Assembly: GCA_040381215.1 (NCBI GenBank)
Contig: JBEIHO010000001.1
Coordinates: 75,134-139,133 of the forward strand
Direction: 5' to 3'
Source of the DNA: SZUA-430 sp040381215
GTDB lineage: Bacteria; Pseudomonadota; Alphaproteobacteria; Micropepsales; Micropepsaceae
Length of the DNA stretch: 64,000 nucleotides
Shown piece by piece: positions 57,253-64,000 of the stretch. Made by a program: the position numbers and the translations under genes. Position 1 is the stretch's first letter. Each line of letters opens with the position of its first letter. The notes beneath the pieces were generated by a model. It saw only the letters and a program-made list of their open reading frames with translations. It was not told where the DNA came from and did not search any database.

Positions 57253-57949
57253 GCAGCCATCCATAACAGCATCGGAAATCGCAGCAAACATCGCCGATAT
57301 AAGGGAACGTATGTCCCGGGCCGCACGGGCAGCCCGGCGCGACACGAAAGACATCAACCTCATCGCCATCAGCAAGACCCACCCTGCCGCTGCCATCGAG
57401 GCGGCCATCGAGGCCGGTCAGAAGATCTTCGGCGAGAACAGGGTCCAGGAAGCGCAGCTCAAGTTTCCAGCGCTGAAGGCGGCGTGCGCGGACATCGAAC
57501 TGCACCTCGTCGGTCCACTGCAGTCAAACAAGGTGCGCGACGCGGTGGCCTTGTTCGATGTGATCCATACCCTCGATCGCGACAGTCTCGCCGAGGCCCT
57601 GGTGCGCGAACGCGATCGGGCAGGGCGGTGTCCCCGCCTCTTCGTGCAGGTGAACACGGGCGAGGAGGCCCAGAAATCGGGGCTCGCCCCGCGCGACGTC
57701 CCAGCCTTCGTCGAGCGCTGCAGAACCCACTGGCACCTGGATATCGAGGGCCTCATGTGCATCCCCCCGGTTGACGACATGCCTTCGCCCCACTTCGCGC
57801 TCCTCGCAAATCTCGCCCGCACGGCAGGGCTGCGGCAGCTCAGCATGGGCATGAGCGGGGACTTCGAGGCTGCCATTGCGCTCGGCGCGACATTCATACG
57901 TGTCGGCAGCGCGATCTTCGGAGAACGCCCAAGCCATCCCGGCACCTGA
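57251..57949 (+). CDS. PLP homeostasis protein (YggS/PROSC family)
   Basis: 232 residues. The PLP lysine is Lys42 in LIAISKTHPAAAI; GENRVQEAQLKFP, HLVGPLQSNKV, QVNTGEEAQKSGL, LSMGMSGDFEAAIALGATFIRVGSAIFG follow in the order of the YggS barrel (quoted here as separate blocks). These proteins bind PLP without known enzyme activity and keep free PLP low. ATG 57251 sits in CATG shared with the opposite start of the ThiE-like gene. Confidence 0.92.
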   Translation: MQPSITASEIAANIADIRERMSRAARAARRDTKDINLIAISKTHPAAAIEAAIEAGQKIFGENRVQEAQLKFPALKAACADIELHLVGPLQSNKVRDAVALFDVIHTLDRDSLAEALVRERDRAGRCPRLFVQVNTGEEAQKSGLAPRDVPAFVERCRTHWHLDIEGLMCIPPVDDMPSPHFALLANLARTAGLRQLSMGMSGDFEAAIALGATFIRVGSAIFGERPSHPGT

Positions 57950-58042
57950 GACCGGCCATTCGCCCGCCCCGGGCATCCACTTACCAACCGCGGGCGACAT
58001 TGCTAATGTCCGCGCCGCACAGAAGAACCGGAAAATCATCCC

Positions 58043-58564
58043 ATGTCACTTTCACTCCATGACATCGCCATTCCTTCCTACCTGCAGACGCTCGGCGCCG
58101 TTCGCGGCGTCCTGAAGAAGGGGGCCGAGTTTTGCGCGCAGAAGGGCATCGACCCGCAGTCCCTGGTCGAACATCGCCTCGCCGACGACATGCTGCCGCT
58201 GCGCTTCCAGGTCGTCTCCGTCGCGCATCATTCGATCGGCGCGATCGAGGGCTTGAAGAAGGGAACGTTTGGACCGCCCGGCGCCGAGCAGCCTCAGGAC
58301 TATCAGGGCCTGCAGGATTTGCTGGCAGGCGCAGAAACGGCCTTGCGCGCCGTGACCGCGGACGAGGTGAATGCGCTTCAGGGCAAGGACATGGCCTTCC
58401 AGATGCGCGACTTCCGCATCCCCTTCCTCGCCGAAACCTTCATCCTGTCCTTCTCATTACCCAATTTCTATTTCCACGCCGCGACCACCTACGACCTCTT
58501 GCGCATGAAGGGCGTGCCCCTGGGCAAGCGCGACTTCCTGGGTCAGATGCGCATCAAGGCTTGA
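58043..58564 (+). CDS. DUF1993 domain protein
   Basis: 173 residues with the DUF1993 pattern: SLHDIAIPSYLQTLGAVRGVL, LADDMLPLRFQVVSVAHHS, and the end block ILSFSLPNFYFHAATTYDLLRMKGVPLGKRDFLG (conserved NFYFHxxTxYxxLR). The fold resembles DinB-type four-helix bundles with histidines that could bind a metal. Function unknown. tdh starts 19 bp later with a strong Shine-Dalgarno GGAGGAGA. Confidence 0.9.
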   Translation: MSLSLHDIAIPSYLQTLGAVRGVLKKGAEFCAQKGIDPQSLVEHRLADDMLPLRFQVVSVAHHSIGAIEGLKKGTFGPPGAEQPQDYQGLQDLLAGAETALRAVTADEVNALQGKDMAFQMRDFRIPFLAETFILSFSLPNFYFHAATTYDLLRMKGVPLGKRDFLGQMRIKA

Positions 58565-58583
58565 AGGCCGGAGGAGAGAACGC

Positions 58584-59615
58584 ATGAAGGCGCTTGTTAA
58601 ATCGCGGGCCGAACCCGGTTTGTGGCTGGAAGACGTGCCCGAGCCCCGCATGGGCATCAACGACGTGATGATACGTGTGCTGCGAACCGGCATCTGCGGC
58701 ACCGACCTGCATATCTGGAACTGGGACGACTGGGCGCGCAAGACGATCCCGGTTCCCCTGGTTGTCGGTCACGAGTTCGTCGGCGAGATCGTGGACGTCG
58801 GCTCCAACGTAACCGAATACCGCAAGGGCGAGATCGTCAGCGGTGAAGGTCACATCGTCTGCGGGCGGTGTCGCAACTGCATGGCCGGTCGTTACCACAT
58901 GTGCGCGAACACAAGTGGCGTGGGCGTGAACCGCACCGGCGCCTTCGCCGAATACATCGCCTTGCCCATGACCAACATATGGCACCACCACGACGGCATC
59001 GACCTCGATGTGGCGTCGATCTTCGACCCCTTCGGCAATGCGGTTCACACGGCGCTCCAGTTCCCCGTCCTCGGTGAAGACGTCCTCATAACCGGGGCAG
59101 GGCCCATCGGCATCATGGCGGCGGCCGTGGTTAGACAGGCCGGCGCACGCTATGTCGTGATCACCGACATGAACGAAGCCCGCCTCGACCTCGCGCGCCA
59201 GATGAAGGTCGACCTCGCGGTCAATGTGAAGGAAATGTCGATTGCCGACGCCCAGAAGAAGCTTGGTATGCGCGAGGGCTTTGACGTCGGCCTCGAGATG
59301 TCCGGCAATCCGGCCGCCTTCCGCGACATGCTCGCCAACATGTGCCACGGCGGCAAGATCGCCATGCTGGGCATACCCTCCACTGACATGGCGATCGACT
59401 GGAACAAGGTCATCTTCAACATGCTGACCATCAAGGGCATCTACGGCCGCGAGATGTTCGAGACTTGGTACAAGATGTCGGTCCTCGTCCAGTCGGGCCT
59501 CGACATCTCTCCCGTCATCACCCACCGCTACCACTACACGGATTTCGAGAAGGGCTTTGCCGCCATGAAGACCGGCTCGTCGGGCAAGGTTGTTCTCACA
59601 TGGGCTTACCTCTGA
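58584..59615 (+). CDS. tdh: L-threonine 3-dehydrogenase
   Basis: 343 residues. Catalytic zinc ligands Cys38, His63 and Glu64 and the structural zinc cysteines 93, 96, 99 and 107 are all at the same numbers as in E. coli Tdh. The NAD loop is GAGPIGIMAAAVV. It oxidises threonine to 2-amino-3-ketobutyrate, which the next enzyme cleaves. GGAGGAGA precedes the ATG. The TGA overlaps the kbl ATG. Confidence 0.96.
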   Translation: MKALVKSRAEPGLWLEDVPEPRMGINDVMIRVLRTGICGTDLHIWNWDDWARKTIPVPLVVGHEFVGEIVDVGSNVTEYRKGEIVSGEGHIVCGRCRNCMAGRYHMCANTSGVGVNRTGAFAEYIALPMTNIWHHHDGIDLDVASIFDPFGNAVHTALQFPVLGEDVLITGAGPIGIMAAAVVRQAGARYVVITDMNEARLDLARQMKVDLAVNVKEMSIADAQKKLGMREGFDVGLEMSGNPAAFRDMLANMCHGGKIAMLGIPSTDMAIDWNKVIFNMLTIKGIYGREMFETWYKMSVLVQSGLDISPVITHRYHYTDFEKGFAAMKTGSSGKVVLTWAYL

Positions 59616-60805
59616 TGTATGGCGGCTACCGCAAGCACCTTGAAGAGACGCTGACCTCGATCCGCAACGCCGGCCTCGAGAAGCCCGAACGCATCATCCA
59701 GTCTCCCCAGGCCGGTCACGTCCGCGTCACGGGCGGCCGCGAGGTCTTGAACCTCTGCGCCAACAATTATCTCGGCCTTGCCAGCCATCCCGACATCGTC
59801 AGGGCAGCCCACGAGGCGCTCGACCGCTGGGGATACGGCATGGCCTCGGTCCGCTTCATCTGCGGCACGCAGGAGATCCACAAGCAGCTCGAGCAGAAGC
59901 TGAGCACCTTCCTCGGCACCGAGGACACGATCCTCTACTCATCCTGCTTCGACGCAAACGGCGGGTTGTTCGAGACGCTGCTGGGCGAACAGGACTGCGT
60001 GATCTCAGACGAACTCAACCACGCAAGCATCATCGACGGCATCCGCCTCTGCAAGGCCGCACGCGCCCGCTATCGAAACGGCGACATGGCAGACCTCGAG
60101 CAGAAGCTTAAGGAAGCATCCAGCGCGCGCTTTCGATTGATCGCGACCGACGGCGTTTTCTCGATGGACGGCTACTACGCCAAGCTGGTCGAGATCTGCG
60201 ACCTCGCCGAAAAATACGACGCCCTCGTCATGGTCGATGACAGCCACGCAACCGGCTTCACGGGCAGGACGGGCAGGGGAACGCACGAACGCTCTGGCGT
60301 GATGGGCCGCATCGACATCATCACGGGCACGCTGGGCAAGGCTCTGGGGGGCGCCAGCGGCGGCTTCACGAGTGGACGCAAGGAGATCATCGACCTCCTG
60401 CGCCAGCGATCGCGCCCCTACCTGTTCTCGAACTCCATCCCGCCCGCCATCGCCGCGGCCTCGATTGCAGCCATCGACCTACTCGGTCGCTCCACCGCCT
60501 TGATGGACCAGCTGCACGACAACACGCGCCACTTCCGCGAGGGCATGGGCAAGCTCGGCTTCGACATCCTGCCGGGTGAACATCCGATCGTTCCCGTCAT
60601 GCTCGGCGATGCGGCCCTTGCTGGACGCTTCGCCGCCCGCATGCTCGAGAAGGGCATCTATGTCGTCGGCTTCTTCTACCCTGTCGTACCTCAGGGAAAG
60701 GCGCGCATCCGCACCCAGATGTCCGCAGCCCTGAGCCGCGCCGATCTCGACGAGGCCATTTCGAAATTCGCAGAGACGGGCCGGGAACTTGGTCTCATCC
60801 GCTGA
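59615..60805 (+). CDS. kbl: 2-amino-3-ketobutyrate CoA ligase (glycine C-acetyltransferase)
   Basis: 396 residues from ATG 59615 (TGATG overlap with tdh), close to the 398 of E. coli Kbl; ATG 59600 is possible. Signatures: LNLCANNYLGLASHPD, VRFICGTQEIHKQLE, MVDDSHATGFTGRTGRG and the PLP lysine in TGTLGKALGGASGGF. It splits 2-amino-3-ketobutyrate with CoA into glycine and acetyl-CoA. tdh-kbl form a threonine degradation operon. Confidence 0.96.
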   Translation: MYGGYRKHLEETLTSIRNAGLEKPERIIQSPQAGHVRVTGGREVLNLCANNYLGLASHPDIVRAAHEALDRWGYGMASVRFICGTQEIHKQLEQKLSTFLGTEDTILYSSCFDANGGLFETLLGEQDCVISDELNHASIIDGIRLCKAARARYRNGDMADLEQKLKEASSARFRLIATDGVFSMDGYYAKLVEICDLAEKYDALVMVDDSHATGFTGRTGRGTHERSGVMGRIDIITGTLGKALGGASGGFTSGRKEIIDLLRQRSRPYLFSNSIPPAIAAASIAAIDLLGRSTALMDQLHDNTRHFREGMGKLGFDILPGEHPIVPVMLGDAALAGRFAARMLEKGIYVVGFFYPVVPQGKARIRTQMSAALSRADLDEAISKFAETGRELGLIR

Positions 60806-61508
60806 AGCCGCCGCACCCCTCGAACGCCTGAAGGCGCGCATCGAGGCCCTGCGCGCAAAGACCGTCGAGAACGGCTGCACCGAAAGCGAAGCCCTGTCCG
60901 CCGCACAGAAGGTGGCCGAACTGCTCGACCGGCACGATCTGTCGCTGAGCGACATCGAGATCCGCACCAGCGAGTGCGACAGCAGGACCCTCGAGACCGC
61001 CCGCAAGAACAGGGCGCCACTTGATTTCACGATTGGCGCGATCGCGGAATTCTGCGATTGCAAGGTCTGGCGCGAGACAGGCCCGGACGAGCGGCGCCGC
61101 TATGTTTTCTTTGGCCTGCGCCATGACGCAGACGCCGCCAACTCCCTCGCGCAGATGATCAGCACAGCCATCGCCTCATCGACGGTTCGCTATCGGCTGA
61201 CCCGCGAATACCAGGACGTACCCAGGCGTCATCGCGCCACAGCAACGACCTCGTTCGGCCTTGGCATGGCGATGTCGATCAGCACGAAACTGCGCGAGAT
61301 GAAAAGCGCACGCGAGCAGAGATCCGCCGCCGCCGGACGCGACCTGGTCGTCCTCAAATCAGCCGTCATCGACCGTGAACTCGACCGGCTGAACCTGACC
61401 TTCCGCCAGGCCCCGCGGGCGCCCCGCCGCTACGTCGCTGAAGACGCCTTCAACGCCGGGCAGGTCGAAGGCCGCAACCTGTCGCTCGCACCCGCCCTGC
61501 GGAAATAG
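60789..61508 (+). CDS. DUF2786 domain protein
   Basis: 239 residues from TTG 60789, which lies inside the last codons of kbl. The N-terminal DUF2786 block (LKARIEALRAKTVENGCTESEALSAAQKVAELL, key part ENGCTESEALSAA) is followed by LSDIEIRT. The C-terminal half is helical and basic, with a repeated-looking NLTFRQAP. Function unknown; members are often phage- or plasmid-borne, but codon use here matches the flanks. Translation is probably coupled to kbl. Confidence 0.85.
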   Translation: MVSSAEAAAPLERLKARIEALRAKTVENGCTESEALSAAQKVAELLDRHDLSLSDIEIRTSECDSRTLETARKNRAPLDFTIGAIAEFCDCKVWRETGPDERRRYVFFGLRHDADAANSLAQMISTAIASSTVRYRLTREYQDVPRRHRATATTSFGLGMAMSISTKLREMKSAREQRSAAAGRDLVVLKSAVIDRELDRLNLTFRQAPRAPRRYVAEDAFNAGQVEGRNLSLAPALRK

Positions 61509-61561
61509 TCCGGCCCTGCACCAAGGGGGGCACAGGAGCCGGGTCAACGCGCGCCGCGTGT

Positions 61562-62704
61562 TTACAGGCCGAGATTGGGATTGATCAGGAATTTCTCGCC
61601 CGTGGCACGCCGGTTATAGGCCACGATGTTCTCCAGCTTGAGCGCATCAACCAGTGAAATCGTGCGCGTGTAATGGCTGGAAAAAACGGTCTTGAGGTCA
61701 TCCACCACGCGCTGGCGCAGCCGCGCCGCCTCGCCGGCACCGATCTTCACGAGGAACGGCGTCAGCAGCCACCCGCCAACGCCCCATGCAAAACCATAGG
61801 ACCGCGTCAGTTCGGTCGGCGACATGTCCAGGCCACCATAGATGTAAAGCTGCTTGTAGGTAGTCGAGCCGTACCGGCTGTAGCTCGTGGCATCGCGGCT
61901 GGCAGCCACCTCCATCGCCGTCAGGATCTGGCTGCCAAGCTTTCCCCCGCCGATGGCATCGAACGCCAGGGTCGCCTTTGTCTCGACCAGTGCCTTGACC
62001 AGGTCTTCCGCAAAGGAAGGCAGCGTCGAATTGCAGACATGCGCGGCACCGACGTCACGCAGGATCTTCTCCTGCGCGGCGCTGCGAACGATGTTGACCA
62101 GCTTGATGCCTTCCTTCGCGCACAGCTTGGAGAGCATCTGCCCGAGGTTCGAGGCCGCAGCCGTATGAACAAGCGCCTTGTGTCCCTCGCGCCGCATCGT
62201 CTCGACCATGCCAAGCGATGTCAGCGGATTGACAAAGCACGACGCCCCCTCCGCAGCACTCATCCCGTCATGAAGGACAAGGGCATCCGAAGCCTTTGCA
62301 ATCCGGTATTGCGCATACATTGCCCCGCCGAACGTGGCGACGGTCTTGCCCAGCAAGGCCTGCGCCTCTGCCGACGCGCCCGCCTTGACGACAACGCCCG
62401 CACCTTCATTACCCACGGGCAGCGATTGATCGAAGCGCGCCGCCATCATGCGCATGGCGGGCGCTGGCATCTGCGCAGTCACCGTCACGCCCTCGCCGGA
62501 GCCCTGCGTCGAGGCTTTTGTCATGTCGGCAAATCCGACCAGAAGCCCCAGATCCGATGGATTGATCGGCGTGGCCTCGACGCGGATCAGCACCTCGTCG
62601 CTTGCAGGAGCAACGACGGGAACACGCGCCAACGACAGCTGCAGCGTGCCATCCTTGGCGAGCAGCGAACGGATCTGCAGTCCGGTATCGGGAACAATGG
62701 CCAC
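61562..62704 (-). CDS. MDR superfamily oxidoreductase (zinc-independent)
   Basis: 380 residues from GTG 62704 with GGAGA upstream; the frame stays open to 62746. It has the MDR N-terminal block VEATPINPSDLGLLVG, LPVGNEGAGVVVKAG and the cofactor loop AAASNLGQMLSKLC (a variant of AAxGxxG), followed by AFDAIGGGKLGSQI. No catalytic or structural zinc cysteines are visible. It resembles enoyl reductase/quinone reductase types; the substrate is unknown. It lies 57 bp downstream of the monooxygenase gene. Confidence 0.85.
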   Translation of the reverse strand: MAIVPDTGLQIRSLLAKDGTLQLSLARVPVVAPASDEVLIRVEATPINPSDLGLLVGFADMTKASTQGSGEGVTVTAQMPAPAMRMMAARFDQSLPVGNEGAGVVVKAGASAEAQALLGKTVATFGGAMYAQYRIAKASDALVLHDGMSAAEGASCFVNPLTSLGMVETMRREGHKALVHTAAASNLGQMLSKLCAKEGIKLVNIVRSAAQEKILRDVGAAHVCNSTLPSFAEDLVKALVETKATLAFDAIGGGKLGSQILTAMEVAASRDATSYSRYGSTTYKQLYIYGGLDMSPTELTRSYGFAWGVGGWLLTPFLVKIGAGEAARLRQRVVDDLKTVFSSHYTRTISLVDALKLENIVAYNRRATGEKFLINPNLGL

Positions 62705-62761
62705 AAGACATCTCCTTGGTTGCGTGTCGATCATGCGATCGAACACGCGCCCCCACGCAGG

Positions 62762-64000
62762 TCAAGCCCGCGTGTCGCCACGCCATTTCAAGAGTGCCGT
62801 CAGGCCGCCTTTTCCCTTCTCCGCGCGCCGCCGGCCCGCGGCGATCTCCCGCTTCAGCTCGGCGCAATAGACGTCGAAATTCACTTGCTGCGTATGCCGG
62901 CGCGACTTGTAGTATTTCCCGATATCGCGCGCCTCATCGCGCCGGATGGTCTCTTCCATCTCGGCAGGCGAGGGCAGGGCGCACTCACCTGCCAGCACAG
63001 CCGAAACCCATCGGGCCTGCTGCTCGGCAAAATTGACCAGCGTGGGCAGGGGTTGGGCAAGGCCCATGAAGAACAGGCTTGGGATGCCGGGTTTGCAGAT
63101 GCGCTTGAACAGGGCGACATGGTTGTCGACGACCTCGATGACCGAGCGATCAAGGAACGGGAAGGTGATGTTGTAGCCAGTGGCATAGATGATGGCATCG
63201 ATATCCTCGACCGTGCCGTCGGTGAATTTGACACGCGTCCCTTGCAGTTCGGCGATATTCGGCTTGACCGAAATGTCACCGCACCCGACCCGCGTCAGGA
63301 ACTCGCCCGATACCGACGGGTGGGCGTCGGCGGGGTGGTGCGCAGGCTCCGGCAATCCATAATCCTGCATGCGCCCGACAGCCTTCACGATCATGCGCTT
63401 GATCAGTGCACGCATCAGGAAGCGGGGCATCCAGGCAGGCATCACGCCCTTGTCTGGAACCTGCCCGTTGATGTACTTGGGAAAGATCCAGACGCCTCTT
63501 CGCGCCGCAACGAACAGCTTGCTTGCAATGGGTCGCTGCGAAAGCTCCGAGGCAATGTCCATCGCGCTGTTGCCCATCCCCACCACCAGCACCCGCTTGC
63601 CGCGCATGTCGACCGGTTCGAACGGGTCGAGATACCGGTGGCTGTGAAAGCTGGGTCCATCGAAATGTCCGGGGAAATTGGGTATGTGCTGGTCCCAGTG
63701 GTGCCCGTTCGCGACGATCAGCGCATCGTAGAGGCGAGCCTCGCCCGTCGAGAGCGTCACGCGCCATTTCCCGTCCGCCAGGCGCTCGGCTTTCGTCACC
63801 TCCGTGTTGAACGTGATCCGCCGCTTGAGGTCAAAGCGGTCCACATACGCGTTGAAATACGCGAGCACCTGCGAATGGTGCGGATAGTCGGGATAATCCC
63901 CGGGGATCGGCAGGTCATCGAACTGCATGCGGTACTTGGAGGTATCGATGTGCAGCGACTGGTAACACGCCGAACGCCCGTTCTTGTTCTTGAAAACCCA
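62762..64000 (-). CDS. Flavin-containing monooxygenase, 5' end outside window
   Basis: The frame remains open to the right edge, so at least 412 residues are present and the start lies beyond 64000. Upstream of the first internal Met the sequence reads ACYQSLHIDTSKYRM, a family-typical block. FPGHFDGPSFHSHRYLD resembles the FMO/BVMO fingerprint, GKRVLVVGMGNSAMDIASEL is the NADPH loop, and DAIIYATGYN is the conserved ATG motif. Such enzymes oxygenate heteroatoms or ketones. Substrate unknown; the MDR gene may be in the same operon. Confidence 0.88.
   Translation of the reverse strand, partial: WVFKNKNGRSACYQSLHIDTSKYRMQFDDLPIPGDYPDYPHHSQVLAYFNAYVDRFDLKRRITFNTEVTKAERLADGKWRVTLSTGEARLYDALIVANGHHWDQHIPNFPGHFDGPSFHSHRYLDPFEPVDMRGKRVLVVGMGNSAMDIASELSQRPIASKLFVAARRGVWIFPKYINGQVPDKGVMPAWMPRFLMRALIKRMIVKAVGRMQDYGLPEPAHHPADAHPSVSGEFLTRVGCGDISVKPNIAELQGTRVKFTDGTVEDIDAIIYATGYNITFPFLDRSVIEVVDNHVALFKRICKPGIPSLFFMGLAQPLPTLVNFAEQQARWVSAVLAGECALPSPAEMEETIRRDEARDIGKYYKSRRHTQQVNFDVYCAELKREIAAGRRRAEKGKGGLTALLKWRGDTRA

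Noticed and set aside
60789..61508. Phage or plasmid origin of the DUF2786 gene
   Set aside because: Although the family is common on mobile elements, there are no other mobile genes here. The gene overlaps kbl and its codon use resembles the flanks.

Overview
The window is a contiguous, gene-dense piece of an alphaproteobacterial chromosome. It has high GC with GC-rich third positions, about 65 genes, and no insertion sequences, phage genes or CRISPR. The main evidence for the class is gene order: hemE/ppsR flanking an AT-rich intergenic region, ppsR-maf-aroE-coaE-dnaQ, timA-mltA-smr next to secB, mnmE-mnmG-rsmG-parA-parB, and holA-lptE-leuS-DUF3576. HslV with an N-terminal propeptide, a separate HemJ and a ferrochelatase with C-terminal cysteines also fit. 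I cannot name a genus.

Layout. 1-2 kb: the end of a secreted cyanovirin-N-homology (CVNH) repeat protein and a second secreted protein with a carbohydrate-binding-like C-terminus. 2.1 kb: tRNA-Gly(GCC). 2.3-7.7 kb: a DUF3298/LprI-like protein, then a same-strand run (ProX-type deacylase, thioredoxin-TPR chaperone, Lon-N protein, UPF0434, DUF971, small membrane protein) meeting a UbiH-family hydroxylase. 7.9-13.4 kb: glnK-amtB with a strong terminator, a class I aminotransferase and ftsK. 14-18.5 kb: lolA, a PuuD/PuuA-like pair for gamma-glutamyl polyamine metabolism, and a CYTH-CHAD protein. 18.7-23.4 kb: hisBHAF opposite hslVU. 23.6-25.6 kb: an unusual protein in which a prephenate-dehydratase-like domain is joined by a transmembrane helix to an OmpA-like domain. 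25.6-28.9 kb: smr, mltA, timA, secB.

28.9-36.9 kb is very probably the replication origin neighbourhood. dnaQ, coaE, aroE, maf and ppsR point left; hemE, hemH, hemJ and rho point right. The 378 bp between ppsR and hemE hold degenerate DnaA-box-like sites and a 50-bp stretch with 41 A/T bases. At 42.8-49 kb lie DUF6489, mnmE, mnmG, rsmG, parA and parB, with parS-like sites and a direct repeat around mnmE/mnmG, a sensible place for a centromere about 12 kb from the origin. Between these are a secreted protein, an SDR, an HD-domain protein with PhnZ/MIOX-type metal ligands, a quinone reductase and a DUF255 thioredoxin-like protein.

49-64 kb: holA, lptE, leuS and DUF3576 on the minus strand; two tandem porin-like barrels; a divergent ThiE-like/YggS pair whose start codons overlap; DUF1993; tdh-kbl for threonine catabolism; DUF2786; an MDR oxidoreductase; and a flavin monooxygenase running off the right edge.

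Best candidates for something undescribed: the PDT-like/TM/OmpA-like fusion (23574-25622), the origin and parS-like architecture, the CVNH/CBM-like secreted pair, and the PhnZ-like HD protein.
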